Source: Sternotherus odoratus
Lineage: Eukaryota > Chordata > Testudines > Kinosternidae
Reading direction: 5' to 3'
DNA: 64,000 nt
NCBI GenBank assembly: GCA_032164245.1
Contig: JAVMKO010000003.1
Coordinates: 36,637,890-36,701,889 of the forward strand
The translations under genes and the position numbers were made by a program. Shown in pieces: positions 1 through 10,833 of the stretch. A model generated the notes under the pieces. The model made no database searches. It saw only the letters and a program-made list of their open reading frames with translations, and had not been told where the DNA came from. How positions within the stretch are numbered: the first letter of the stretch is position 1; every line of letters begins with the position of its first letter.

Positions 1-499
1 AGTAGGCTGACCATATTTCCTTTAGACAAAAACGGGACACTGGGAGGGCAAAAACGGGACAGGGTGTGTGGGGGGGCATGGCCCCACCTGGGCCCCCCAG
101 CACCGGGCGGGGGGGAGGCAGAGGAGGGTCGGGGGGGATGGATGGAGGAATAAGCAGAACTGGGATGGGGGATGAAGAGGATGGAGGGAGAGAGAGAGAA
201 GGGGAGATGAGGGATGAAAATGATGGAGGGGACGGAGGGAGAGAAGGCACGAAGGTGAGAAAGGGAGAGGATGGATGGATGAGAGAAGAGATGGGGGTAG
301 GGAGCAGGAGGGATGGAGGAGGCAAGGGACAGCGAGAAGGAGGGATGGAGAGAAGGGAGATGGAAGAGGAGGCAGTGGACGGAGGGAGAGAGAGAAGGGA
401 GGGATGGAGAAGGGGGATAGAGAGAAGGAAGAGAGGGATGGAGGGATAGAGAGAAGGGAGGAAGGAAGGGATGGAGGGATGGAGAAGGGGATAGAGAGA

Positions 500-935
500 A
501 GGGATGGAGTGAGTGAGAGGAGGCAGTGGACGGAGGGAGAGAGCAGGGAGGAAGGGAGGGATGGAGAAGGGGAATGGAGAGAAGGGAGTGATGGAGGGAA
601 GGAGGAATAGAGGAGGAGGCGGCAGCGGGCGGCGGGCTGGAGGAGGCGGCAGATCGGAGCTGTCTGGAGCCGCAGCCGGGGGCCGAGCGCGCCGGCGGGG
701 GGGCTGCCGGCCAGGTTTTATGAAGAGAGAAGGGATGGAGGGAGTGAGAGGAGGCAGTGGACGGAGGGAGAGAGCAGGGAGGAAGGGAGGGATGGAGAAG
801 GGGGATGGAGAGAAGGGAGGGATGGAGGGAAGGAGGAATAGAGAGGAGGAGGCGGCAGCGGGCGGGGGCTGGAGGCGGCGGCAGATCGGAGCTGTCAGGA
901 GCCGCAGCCGGGGGCCGAGCAAGCCGGTGGCAGCG
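500..935. repeat. Internal direct duplication, period about 231 bp
   Basis: Two copies of a roughly 200-bp segment lie head to tail inside the element at 3-1112. The marker AGGCAGTGGACGGAGG is at 521 and again at 752, and AGATCGGAGCTGTC is at 651 and again at 883. The offset stays at 231-232 bp, so this is one duplication event and not scattered microsatellite similarity. Both copies end in the GC-rich phrase GCCGCAGCCGGGGGCCGAGC and then diverge. Confidence 0.8.
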
Positions 936-947
936 GCGGGGGACACA

Positions 948-1004
948 TTTTATGACTCCATGTTTTATGAGTCCTGTTTTATGAGTCCACGTTTTATGAG
1001 TCCT
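948..1004 (+). repeat. Short tandem repeat of TTTTATGAGTCC
   Basis: Four near-identical units of about 14-15 bp (TTTTATGASTCC plus 2-3 variable bases) lie at the right side of the element, directly before its ACGGGAC-rich terminus. The same TTTTATGA start also occurs once at the junction between the two 231-bp units (716-724), so this motif may mark the original boundary of the expanded block. Confidence 0.75.
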
Positions 1005-1204
1005 GCCCCCAAAACGGGACAAAATTGATATTTTGGACAAAAAGACGGGACGGTTAAAAAACATTAAAAAAACGGGACTGTCCCGTTCAGAACGGGACGT
1101 ATGGTCAGCCTAATCAACAGCAAAATGAAGCATTTGATTTGTGTGTGATTTGTGGATACCCATAGCTTCTTTTGTTCACCTGGAGTGTAGAAATATTATC
1201 ACAC

Positions 1205-1772
1205 ATGCTAGTAAAGAATAACTAAAATTATTAGGGGTTTGGAACAGGCCCCATATGAAGAGCGATTAAAGTGAGGCTGGGACTTTTCATCTTGGAAAAG
1301 AGGAGACTAAGGGTAGAGGTATATAAAATTATGAGTGGTGTGGAGAAAGTGAATAAGGAAAAGTTATTTACTTGTTCCCATAATATAAGAACTAGGGGCC
1401 ACTAAATGAAATTAATGGGCCACAGATTTAAAACAAATAAAAGGAAATTCTTCACACAGCACACAGTCAACCTGTGGAACTCCTAGTCTGAGGAGGTTGT
1501 GAAGGCTAGGATTATAATAGGGTTTAAAAGAGAACTAGATAAATTCATGGAGATTAAGTCCATTAATGGCTATTAGCCAGGATGGGTGATGAATGGTGCC
1601 CCGAGTCTCTGTTTGTTAGAGGGTGGTGATGGATGGCAGGAGAGAGATCACGTAATCACTGCCTGTTAGGCTCACTCCCTCTGGAGCACCTGGCATTGGC
1701 CACTGTCGGCAGACAGGACACTGAGCTGGTGGACCTTTGGTCTGATCCAGTATGGCCATTCTTATGTTCTTA
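1205..1772 (+). mobile_element. CR1 LINE, 3' end (C-terminal RT coding remnant plus 3' UTR)
   Basis: The sequence follows the amniote CR1 3' end closely: AGGGGTTTGGAACAGGCCCC at the left, then the block around TGTGGAGAAAGTGAATAAGG, then ACAGTCAACCTGTGGAACTC, then the untranslated tail with GGCTATTAGCCAGGATGGG and CCTCTGGAGCACCTGGCATT, ending in GTATGGCCATTCTTATGTTC. It is 5'-truncated, as most CR1 copies are. The reading frame is broken. This copy and the next one at 4363-4576 are the main support for calling the host a turtle or a close relative. Confidence 0.9.
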
Positions 1773-2509
1773 AGAATAATATCAGGATGAACAACCTACA
1801 AGTTTCCTTGGAGCTAAAGGTATTGGGAATGAAATTCAGTCCTGTTCTTTGTAAAATCTGCTTACCATCCAATATGTACTGAAAGTACCACACTAATGGC
1901 TGTTAGTGGGATGGTAAAAGAGCAAGGAACACTGTGTTGTGCATCCATTGAATAGCTTGGTTTCTTGAAGGCTAACTTGGAAAAATTCCTAGGAAATACA
2001 GCTCTGCCTCTAATGTAGTCTGCAGAGGGTCAGGCTGAATAGAACAAATTGAGCATTAGTGGATAACTATGTGACAGACTCCGTGGGGTCCCTTTGCCCA
2101 CTCAACACCCACATAAAATTTATTTGTTTGCCTACCAGGCTAATGTGAATTAATGCTCTGCAACTTTATATCCAGCTATCAATTCAATGGAAAACAAACA
2201 AACCAGATGCCAGATGCTTTCTTGGGGATCCACAGGGGAAACAGTGAATAGTACATTCAAGAACCAACATAATGTTCTTACTCCTTCTCTTTTAAATCCT
2301 CTCCTCCTAAAAGCGGTGACACATGACTTTGACAAAAGGCTTAGTTCAATTGCAGCCTTCCATTTTGACTTGATTTTGTTAGGGTACTAGGTGGGAAGAT
2401 AGCTGAAGGTAATTTACATACAGATCTAACTTTGAACATAGCAATTATCTCAGTGGATCAGAGACAGGGTTCCTCTAATTATATATTATCTACCATCCTT
2501 TTACTATTT
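1773..2509. other. Unassigned AT-rich flank
   Basis: I see no gene, RNA or recognisable repeat in this stretch. The short open frames on both strands near 2150-2390 are not conserved-looking and have no start context. Confidence 0.5.
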
Positions 2510-2815
2510 GTTATCTTATATACTTTTATGATGTCCCCTCTTTTTTGCTTCCTTTCTAAGATCCACAATCACCGTTTTTTTACAGTCTTTCTTTATGTGA
2601 AACTTTCATTGCCCTTAATCAGTACTCTCATCACCTTTCTCTGAACCCGCTCTCATTCTACCGTATCCTTTTTTAAATGGGTCAACCAGCATTGCACACA
2701 ATCAAAGGTGATGCCTCACCTGGAATTTATTTATATAAAGGCATTATAATATTTTCTGTATTATTTTCCATCGGATTCCCTATATATCCTAAACTCCCCT
2801 GCTGCATACTCAATT
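2510..2815 (-). mobile_element. Old CR1 LINE 3' fragment
   Basis: Read on the - strand this matches the more upstream part of the CR1 3' region. Diagnostic phrases on the + strand are GATGTCCCCTCTTTTTTGC, the stretch CTTTCTCTGAACCCGCTC, CAACCAGCATTGCACACA and ATTTATATAAAGGCATTATA. Divergence is clearly higher than in the copy at 1205-1772, so it is an older insertion. Confidence 0.7.
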
Positions 2816-3830
2816 GAGGTCTTCATTAAACTTTAAGCACAAAAAAGTGACAGTTTGGGATATAGGGGTTTTTTTGTAAACCCTTCATCTCATGCACATT
2901 TCTATTCTCACTCTCTCAAGTATTCTTACTCTCTTGCCTGAGGACTAGAAGGGGAAGAAGTAATTCCTTTATTGTTCTCTCATCCTTCAAAGGCAACTAA
3001 TAGCAAGATCCTCACTTCCAATAAGTTAAGACCTGCCATGTTGAGTTCCATGTGCATGTTAATAAGTATTTTAAGCTCTGGCCCATCTATGTTTACTTTT
3101 GATAATAGAAAAACCTATTTATTAAATCAATTACTGGAAAAGGTGACAATACATGAGATAGGCGAAAGGATTTGTCGTGACAGTGATAAGTCATGTAACA
3201 ATTATTTCAAGTGCACCATTTACTTTTTGGAAAGCACTGAAGCAAATGCCAGAATTTCAATGTACAGGATGTTATAAGAAATATAAATCTTAACAATCAT
3301 CCTTACTCCATTCCCCCTCACTTGAGATACAAGCCACATATTAAGTTAATTAATTTTCTAAAAAGTATCCCTAAAGGCACCAAAGTACATGGCATATTTA
3401 ATAACTATTGCTAATGGTGGTGGTAGTTTTATTTATTATTGTATTCATGTAGGTCCGATGAGCCCTAGTGGTGAATCAAGATTCCATTGAACTACTCATT
3501 TCTTCTCTTCATGTATTGACATCCATGCTAAGCTAAGTTTAACTTTAACTATATGTTTGTAAGGCAGAATCTAACATTTTATTTATTTTAAAATACTATG
3601 CACCACTATCATGCTATGAAACTAATAACAAAATGCAGATCATTTTGTACTTGAGATTTTACCTGGACTGTGTTTTCTTTATCCCAGTTCCAACTTTACC
3701 ATCTTCCATTTGTATTGTATGAACTAACAGCCCTCAGAAAGCTATCTTTGAAAGGTTTTTTTGTTTCTGTTTAAGCCTCTAGGCTACAAAATGTTGCACT
3801 TTGTTAGCCACTTGAGTGCAGTAACAAAAG
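2816..3830. other. Unassigned AT-rich flank
   Basis: Nothing recognisable. The frame at 2972-3277 (101 codons) starts without a good Kozak context, shows no family resemblance, and has AT-driven composition. I do not call it a gene. Confidence 0.5.
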
Positions 3831-4102
3831 CAGAAGTTCTCAAACTGTGGGTGGTGATCCCGGAGTGGTTCATGACCTCATTTTAATGAGGTAATCAAGA
3901 ATGGCATTAGACTTGCTGGGGCCCAAGGCCGAAGCCTGAGCCCCACAGCCTGGGGCAGTGAGGTTCGGGCTTTGGCTTTGATCCCCCTGCCTGAGGTGGT
4001 GGGGCTTGGGCAAGCCTAGGCTTCGGTCTCCCTTCCTGGGGTCGTGTAGTAATTTTTCTTGTCAGAATGGGGTCATGGTGCAATGAAGTTTGGGAACCCC
4101 TG
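3831..4102 (+). mobile_element. hAT-like non-autonomous DNA transposon
   Basis: The termini are imperfect 16-bp inverted repeats, CAGAAGTTCTCAAACT (3831-3846) and AGTTTGGGAACCCCTG (4087-4102), the standard hAT/Charlie-type pattern. The 8 bases on each side, AACAAAAG and AACTAATG, agree at 6 of 8 positions, as expected for an aged 8-bp target duplication. The interior is GC-rich with repeated CCGAAGCC/GGCTTCGG-type phrases. No coding capacity. A second copy lies in the opposite orientation at 4690-4933. Confidence 0.8.
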
Positions 4103-4362
4103 AACTAATGGAATATCTAGTAGCAGCTGAGTGAGCTTGTCTTAGCGAGGAAAACAGAAGTAGTTTCACAAGTGTGAACATTTTACTGTGTATTTAAACC
4201 CGCACGCACCCTACTCTGCATTCACCTAGATTGTTTTCATTTCTGTCTTTTCATTTTGAGCCACATACAAAGCTGAACAACTTCAGGCATAGTTAAAAGA
4301 AAAATATCATGATTCCCTCAGGATATTGTTAGTGAACCAGGCCTGTAAAACTAAAGTGTTCA

Positions 4363-4576
4363 AAATAGAACTAGGTAAGTTCATGATGGATAGATCCATC
4401 AAAGGCTATTAGCCAGGATGGGCAGGGATTATGTCCATAGACTCTGTTTGGCAGAAGCTGGGAATGAGCAACAGGGGATGGATCACTTGATGATTACCTG
4501 TTTTGTTCATTCCCTCTGGGGCACCTGGCACTGGCCATTGTTGAAAGAAGGGATACTAGATGGACCTTTGGTCTTA
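4363..4576 (+). mobile_element. CR1 LINE 3' UTR fragment
   Basis: Matches the last part of the copy at 1205-1772: GGCTATTAGCCAGGATGGGC, then TCACTTGATGATTACCTG, then CCTCTGGGGCACCTGGCACT, then ATGGACCTTTGGTCT. It lacks the final GTATGGCCATTCTTATG tail and so is truncated at both ends. Confidence 0.85.
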
Positions 4577-4689
4577 AAAGAGTGGAAGCCCCTTTCCCCT
4601 GCCCTTTGTTTGTACTCCATACACAGAGTTAGAGAGATATAGGAAGACCAGGGGCATTTCACATACAGCATATTAATCTATTTAGGGTT

Positions 4690-4933
4690 CAAAGACACTA
4701 CACGGCCCCAGGAAGGGAGACCAAGGCCTGGGCTTGACTGAGCCCCTCCAACCCGGGTGGGGGGGACTAAAGCCAAAGCCCGAACCTCTTTGCCTCAGGC
4801 TGTGGGGCTCAGGCTTCAGCCCCAGGAAGTGGGGCTCGGGCTTCGGCCCTGGGCCCCAGCAAGTCTAAGGCCATCCTTGATGACCTCATTAATGAACCAC
4901 TCGGGGGTCATGACCCACAGTTTGAGACCCACC
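4690..4933 (-). mobile_element. Inverted copy of the hAT-like element at 3831-4102
   Basis: The reverse complement of this block reproduces the interior of 3831-4102, including the segment read on + as CCCAGCAAGTCTAAGGCCAT, then GATGACCTCATTAATGAACC, then CATGACCCACAGTTTGAGAC. The distal end is eroded. The two copies form an inverted pair about 590 bp apart. Confidence 0.75.
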
Positions 4934-7145
4934 CAAGAATGCTGAAAAACTGATAATTTACCTTCACAAATTACCTAGAGGGTCACACAGGTTTAGGCAA
5001 TGCTAGTAAGATTCCATGTGCATAGAAACACTATTTTATAATTCACTTCTACATTAATTCTCCATTTGGAATGTACTTCTTTATTTGCAGGGTTAATGTA
5101 CCCACTAGCATCCGTATGGGAATTCATTATTAAATGAGGCAAACCACTGAGTTCCAAAGAAAGATCATTAAAACAAGCAATTTAAGTGTTTGTCATGTTG
5201 GTGTCCCAAAATGTAAAAACAGTGAGAAGGATTACACTTATTAATTTATCCTTTCTCGGTGCTTATGATCATGTGGAAATGTATGGTCGCTGTTTGGAAA
5301 AAGCTTAAAATCTAATGCTCCACTCTTGTAATTGTGTCTGCAATGGTGAACCCTTGAGACCAACCAGCATTCTGGATAGCACAGGGGCCAGTCCATGCAC
5401 ATCTGGTTGCAGGATTTGGAAACCAGGGGCTTAATCTTTCATCACAGGTTTCTGTGGAAATAAAGCTGATCCTTAAATAGGTTTTTATAGCCTGATAGTA
5501 TTAGATGTAACTGACAATGTCTCTCCTGCAAGGTGTCTCAGAAATCTCCGAGTATCATTTTGCATGGCTTTTTTGTTTTACATCATTGATACAAGCAGAT
5601 TTAAAAAGTAGACAGAAATTGAATTATTTAGGGCTCAAAGGCTTTCCACTGAGAAAGCAGAGAGAAAAATCTGTCCCTAATGCTAAGGACTGGTATTTGG
5701 ACATGAGAGCAGTAGCCAGATTTGATTCACAAAATGCAAGGTGACTTGAATGAAACAGAGCAATTTGGCATTAATTCATTAAATTAAAGTCTCATCTGAT
5801 TTTCAAGTAGGGCTAATTTCTATATTAGAGGGATGACCTGTATTCATGTTCCATAGTTTTTCTCTGTTCTGTTATAGTGCCCATTTATTTGGAGTATTGT
5901 TGCCTTCTTTTGTTTGATCATCTTTCTCCACTTCTCTTTTTGTGAGCTTGAATTCTTGGTTCACAATTTAGGCAGCCAGAATAAATATCTAACTTGGCAG
6001 CTTCCTAATTGGGTTGTGATTATGAATAGCAATGACAATATTATCTGATGCACAACCATACCAGTTAAAGGTTTATTTAAATGTGTTACTAATGGTTACA
6101 GATGAATACAAAATATAATTTTCAATATTTGAGGAGCTGGAAAAGATTAATAAAGACTCAAGCTTTGGAGTAGGTTATTTAGGAGAGGACAGTTTTTACT
6201 CCTACCATCACCTTAGAATCTGATCAATTAGATACCCACCTAGGCATGGCTTCCAGGTCGCCAGCCTTTCTTTAATAAACACACCTTTAGAAAGTCAGCA
6301 TAAATCCTCTAAGGCCCTGCTTCTGCAACTGATAGTTCACTGGCAGAGTGCTGATCACATACAAATTCCCACTGAAGTTGATGGAGTGGGGGAAGGCATA
6401 GCAATCCTCCTGGATGCTATCAACTGTAGGACTGGAATCCAATCCATGAGGACTCCAACCAAATAAAATGCAGATCTTTGGCTCTCCTTAGGGACTGTTT
6501 GAGCATCTCTTCAAATTCTAATGTACTTGGCAGAAACTTCTTCCATCACAAGGAGAATAAGAATTCTTATGCAAATTGTTTGAAAAGTTTTTGTTTATTA
6601 CAGAGACAAGTGGTTTCTGGCAACTTAAATGCTGCTCATCCATATTTCATGGAATGATTTATGACTTTTAATCTGTGAAAAATGTGCATACAGCATGACA
6701 TTAAAAATAGGGAGAAAGCAAGATAAAGCAACTCTTTTGCATTAGGTGACTTAACTTTTTTACTAGTCAGGAAAAGACGTAAACAAGTCTGGAAATAAAC
6801 TATCTACGTAGTATTAATCCTTAGTGTCATCTGAAAATACAAGCACACAAATAAAAATATAACATCATATGTAACAAAATAAAATAGCAGCATACTTAAA
6901 CCATGGTGCCAGATTTAGATGCTTGTTGTGGCAAGCACGTGACACAATTGTTTCATGTATTATTTTCCTATGATGAACTTTACATTACTCAGAAATGGAA
7001 ATCAAAGAGGGCCATCAACAAGAGAATAGGTGGGGAAGTATCGTAATTAAATCATGTGAGAGACTAGAGTATGAAATGAGAAGTAGTTTTAAGACTTTGA
7101 AAAATCTGGTATCCCTGGAAAGACCTTATGTCATAAACACAAAGA
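4934..7145. other. Unassigned single-copy-looking flank
   Basis: AT-rich DNA with no exon, RNA gene or repeat I can name. Short open frames here (for example 5517-5744) have no homology I recognise. Confidence 0.5.
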
Positions 7146-7404
7146 GGAAGCATGGTCCAGGAGGCAGACCATAAGCATGGGATTCAGGAGACATGGGTTC
7201 TAGTTTTGGTTCTGCCACTGACCTGTTGTATGACTGTGGGCACGTCCCTTCACCTTCTGTACTTCTTTTTTTTCTCCCCCCGCCCCCTTGAATCTGCCCT
7301 GTCTGTTTAAAGTGCAAGCTATTCTAGGATGGTATTGTCCTTTTCTATGGGTTTGTACAGTGTCTAGCACCATGGGACTCTAGGCTTTCTGTACCGCTGT
7401 AACA
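7146..7404 (+). mobile_element. MIR / CORE-SINE family element with amniote tail
   Basis: The middle follows the CORE-SINE consensus: GGGATTCAGGAGACATGGGT, then GTTCTGCCACTGACCTG, then TGTGACTGTGGGCA-type phrasing at 7231-7247 and CACGTCCCTTCACCTTCTGT. The 3' part, TTTGTACAGTGTCTAGCACC and onward, is the tail found on many sauropsid MIR-like SINEs. It is old and ungapped enough to orient as +. Confidence 0.8.
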
Positions 7405-7778
7405 CGCTCCTGGGGATACCTAGAGAAGTTAGCTACTGTCAAAACTCACTACCTCAATAAGACTGAGTTTTGCTGGTAACAAGACTGTGGGTCAGCTCCC
7501 TGTTATGCCAATCAGGGTTTTGGAGCGGAGCCCAGAGCTGGATCCCGGAGCAGTGGAGCTGCAGGTTTTTGCCTGGAGTGGAGCCGGAACACCGCTCCAA
7601 AGCCCTGATGTCAATCTGTCTTCCTCACCAGCAAACTCCTGAAAGCTCTCCCAGACTTTATCTAAGGTAATAATCAGTGACAGAGCCCTTACTGCTGGAC
7701 ATTCACAGAAGATAGTAAGTTTGCTGGTCTGTTAAAGAGTCAGTACATCATAGCTTTTTAATGTAATGGGGGCAAATA

Positions 7779-7958
7779 CAGGGCCAGATTTCCAATTAGG
7801 CACAGTAGGCATGTGCCTAGGGATGTTGACATTCTATGGCTACCTAAAACTTAAAAGTGGGTTCCAAGGCTTTTTTTTTTAATGGAAAAGACGAAGGTTG
7901 GCTATGGAGGGGGGGACTGAAGATGCTGTGCCTCACATAAGGTGTAAGTCCGACCCTG
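7779..7958. mobile_element. Short hAT-like MITE with 8-bp target duplication
   Basis: The ends CAGGGCCAGA (7779-7788) and TCCGACCCTG (7949-7958) are imperfect inverted repeats. They are flanked by GGCAAATA (7771-7778) and GGTAAATA (7959-7966), which agree at 7 of 8 positions. The length is 180 bp, with no coding capacity. The T-run and G-run inside (7870-7880, 7911-7917) are simple-sequence growth. Confidence 0.75.
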
Positions 7959-8444
7959 GGTAAATACACCCTTCCCTTCAAACACTGCACTGAATTGGGT
8001 TACAGTAATAGTAAAACCAGCTTATTAACAGAAGAGCATGGATTAAGTGATACCGAGTAAAAGATAAAGGTAGAAATGGTTACAAACAAATAAAAGTGAA
8101 AATGCATATTGAATAGTCTAAAACTTAACCTAGGAAGATAGTCTTTTTTTCAAGACGGTGTGTTACTCCAGGTAATTCTCTGTCTCTCAAGTTCAGGTTG
8201 AAGATATCCCCTGGTGGTTTAGTTTTATGGCTAATATGTAACTTGTCTAGGACAAACCTGTTTACCACTTTTACCTAGGCTAGGCTGTCTTTTTCTTAAA
8301 CATGTTCCAGTAACATTATCCAGAAGGAATTTGTAACTCCACATATAAGGTTAACACATGCATTTTACAATGATCCTGATATCCAGCATGTTGTTAGCTT
8401 TCATATGATACTTTCACAAGGCACACTTTATACAATTATTATAG

Positions 8445-9066
8445 CAGTAGTGTGTCCACGGGCCAATTCCATCCAGCCCCCACGAGCTCCTGGCTGGGGA
8501 GGCTAGTTCCTCCCCCACTGTTCTTCACCCCTCCCCTCGTGCAGCCTCATTGCACCCAGCAAGCAGCACTCTAGGGGGGTAGGGGGTGGATCAGCATGGC
8601 AGCATGTCTGGCTCCGGGCCAGACATGCTGTTTTGAGTGGCGTGGTAAGGGGGCCAGAGCCAGGCCAAGGGTGGGGGATTAGATAAGGGCCAGAGGGTCT
8701 TGGGGGGTGGTCAGGGGATGGGGAACAGGGGGGTTGGATAGGCATGGGATTCCCTGGGGGCAGGGGTGTGGTTAGGAGTTGGGGGCAGTCAGGGGACACA
8801 GAGCAGGGGGATTGGATGGGGGTGGAGTCCTGGGGGGTGATGTGGGGTGGGGGGGTCTCTGGAGGGGGTGGTCAGGGCACAAGGAGTGGAGGTGGGAGGC
8901 TTGGATAGGTTGGGAGTTCTGAGGGGGGCAGTCGGGGCGGAAAGTGGGAGGGGGTCAGATGGGGTGGTACCAGGCTGTTTGGGGAGGCACAGCCTTCCCT
9001 ACCTGGCCCTCCATACAATTTGAACCCCGATGTGGCCCTCGGGCCAAAATTTTTTGCCCACTCCTG
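8445..9066. mobile_element. hAT-like element with internal G-rich minisatellite
   Basis: The right end reads GATGTGGCCCTCGGGCC then TTTTTTGCCCACTCCTG, a hAT-type terminus common in turtles. The left end CAGTAGTGTGTCCACGGGCC is a decayed partner. Between them is a degenerate tandem array with a unit of roughly 45-55 bp built around GGTCAGGGGATGGGG and GGGGGATTGGATGG (about 8690-8970). The - strand open frame across 8503-8799 comes from the C-rich complement of this array. No clear target duplication remains. Confidence 0.65.
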
Positions 9067-9200
9067 GTGTAGGGTATGAATACAGGGTGCCTACAGTCAC
9101 AAATAAAATAGCTATTTTAGAGTAGTAGATATTGTGCCAAAGTCGTCCCAAAAATTCCTTTTAAATAGTAGAGAGACTTTAGCAACGACAATTCAGTACA

Positions 9201-10060
9201 CACTGTGACAGATGTGAGACTTGGGAAACGTAAAGATTCAAATTACTATTTTGAAATGTGCTAGACAAGCATTGACTTTTGGGACAATACGTATTAAATA
9301 GGTTTCCTAGGGAATCCCTGGATAGTGAGTAATGTGACAACTCTGACATGCAAAAAACCCCAACTTTTTGAAGCTATACCATGAGGAGAGGCTACACCCT
9401 CAGAGGACCATTGACTGCTGATTATCTGTTCCCACAGATTGGAGATCAGAAGCCCAAGTGGTATAAAGAAAGGGCCATTCTACCCACCTTTCTTTCTGGT
9501 TCCTGATCTAAAGACTGATATGAGGGCTGGTCTCCACTAGGGGGGGAAATCGACTGTAGATACGCAATTTCAGCTATGTTAATAACGTAGCTGAAATCGA
9601 CGTCTCTACAGCCGACTTACCTCCCATCCTCATGGCAGCGGCGGTCAGCAGCGCGGTCCCCCATCGACTCCAGCTTGCGCCTCTTGACGAGCTGGACATC
9701 CAGAGTCAATGGGGGAGCTGCTGGCGATCGATTTATCGAGTCTTAACGAGACGCGATAACTTGATCGCCAAAAAATCGATGCTTCCCTGCCATAGTGAGG
9801 ACAAGCCCTGAAGGTCTAACCACAAGAAAAACCCATTTGTGGGATTTGAAGGACTGATACCTACCAGAGCCCTTTGTTGGAGTAGTGGGGTGACCTTTGG
9901 TAAGCTTTTGAGCATGTGGGTAACGTCTTTAATTGTTTTATATGTATTATTTCTCTCTGTGGCTTTTACCTTAGGAATAAATAGGCTTCTTTAAAAGGAG
10001 CTGTGTCAAGAGTGTAAAGTGCCTTGGAGTTGCTGTTTTACCTGTTAGGAGTTAACTGAA
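9201..10060 (+). mobile_element. Old LTR-like sequence, interrupted by a MITE
   Basis: The block has an LTR layout: U3-like DNA, a TATA-box candidate GTATAAAG near 9461, then a polyadenylation-type GGAATAAATAGG near 9973. A second partial copy of its 5' part is at 20287-20428, sharing ACAATACRTATTAAATAG, TTTCCTRGGGA and the phrase TTTTGAAGCTWYACC. The element at 9523-9809 is inserted inside it. Exact ends and target duplication were not resolved, so class and borders are uncertain. Confidence 0.45.
9523..9809. mobile_element. MITE with three nested palindromes (copy 1)
   Basis: The outer inverted repeats are AGGGCTGGTCTCCACTA (9523-9539) and TAGTGAGGACAAGCCCT (9793-9809). Inside lie three separate hairpin-forming segments: one around TTTCAGCTATGTTAATAACG (9568-9587), one around GACTCCAGCTTGCGCC (9665-9680), and one around GCGATCGATTTATCGAG (9724-9740) with its mate TTGATCGCC. 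The same architecture occurs at 13862-14151. Non-coding. Confidence 0.8.
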
Positions 10061-10833
10061 CAGGAGAGGGGGGTGACGTCAGAGTAGCCTACCTACAGAC
10101 AAACCAGGAAATTAGTCTCAGTTTGTCCCCAGGCTTTTGGGCTCACTCCATCTTTTTCCAGCTATGGAAACTCATCTCCTCCTTTTCCTTCATATATTCA
10201 TAAGTTAGATGAACAGTAAGTAGAACTATTGATTGCATAAGCTTTGTATTTGATCTCTGGTGTCTTTACACTGTACAGTTCAGCAGAGAGAGAAATCCTT
10301 GGGGAGGGGGCTAATTTATGCAAGGAGCCTCAGGTTAGAAAGCTTTATACCTGTGAAGTTTGTATTAGTTGTATGCTTTGTTTCTTTCTTTATTAAATGT
10401 TTTTTGGTTATGTGAAGGGTCTGATTATTTCTCTTGGAGTGGTCCTGGCTTTGGATCTGGCACAGCTTATAGCTAGCAGGGTCTGTGTGTTTAAACTCTG
10501 TCCTCGGTAGCCAGAGGGGGAGGGTAGAACGAAGTCTCAGTATTTTCCATCTCCCAGATAGAAAGGGAGGGGTCGGGAGGGTTCCTCTCGAGGGGGTGAC
10601 AAGGTGCCCCCACCCCATAGTCTTGGGGCAATCACTTCGATAGTGACAGCTGGATCCAATCCCCAACTGGAAGAGTTTGGGTTTTGGGGGGAAAAGATTT
10701 AACTTAGGCAGGAAAAGTAGCTTAAAGTTAGTGGTCTGCATAAGAGACTCCCCCCCCCCCCTTTTACCCTAGAGTTTAGAGTGGGGGGAAGGAAGATTCT
10801 CTTAGAAGCTGTGTGATGATTTTTAACTGCTGG

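Larger units (their letters stand above)
3..1112. mobile_element. Non-autonomous inverted-repeat DNA element with expanded purine-rich core
   Basis: The ends are a 13-bp inverted repeat: TAGGCTGACCATA at 3-15 and its exact reverse complement at 1100-1112. Just inside each end are several copies of the pentamer-rich phrase ACGGGAC (for example 33-60 and 1013-1100). A TA sits at each outer edge, which would fit a TA target duplication, but the left flank is cut by the window edge so this cannot be confirmed. The middle (about 60-940) is G/A-rich (GGA, GAGA, GGGATGG) with GC-rich islands near 610-715 and 850-940. No transposase reading frame is visible. The open frames across the core follow from purine bias and are not genes. 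I read it as a MITE-like element that carries an expanded simple-sequence block. Family is not assigned. Confidence 0.7.

Noticed and set aside
66..1028. Overlapping + strand frames of 75-171 codons
   Set aside because: Gly/Glu/Arg-rich products of GGA/GAGA simple sequence within the inverted-repeat element.
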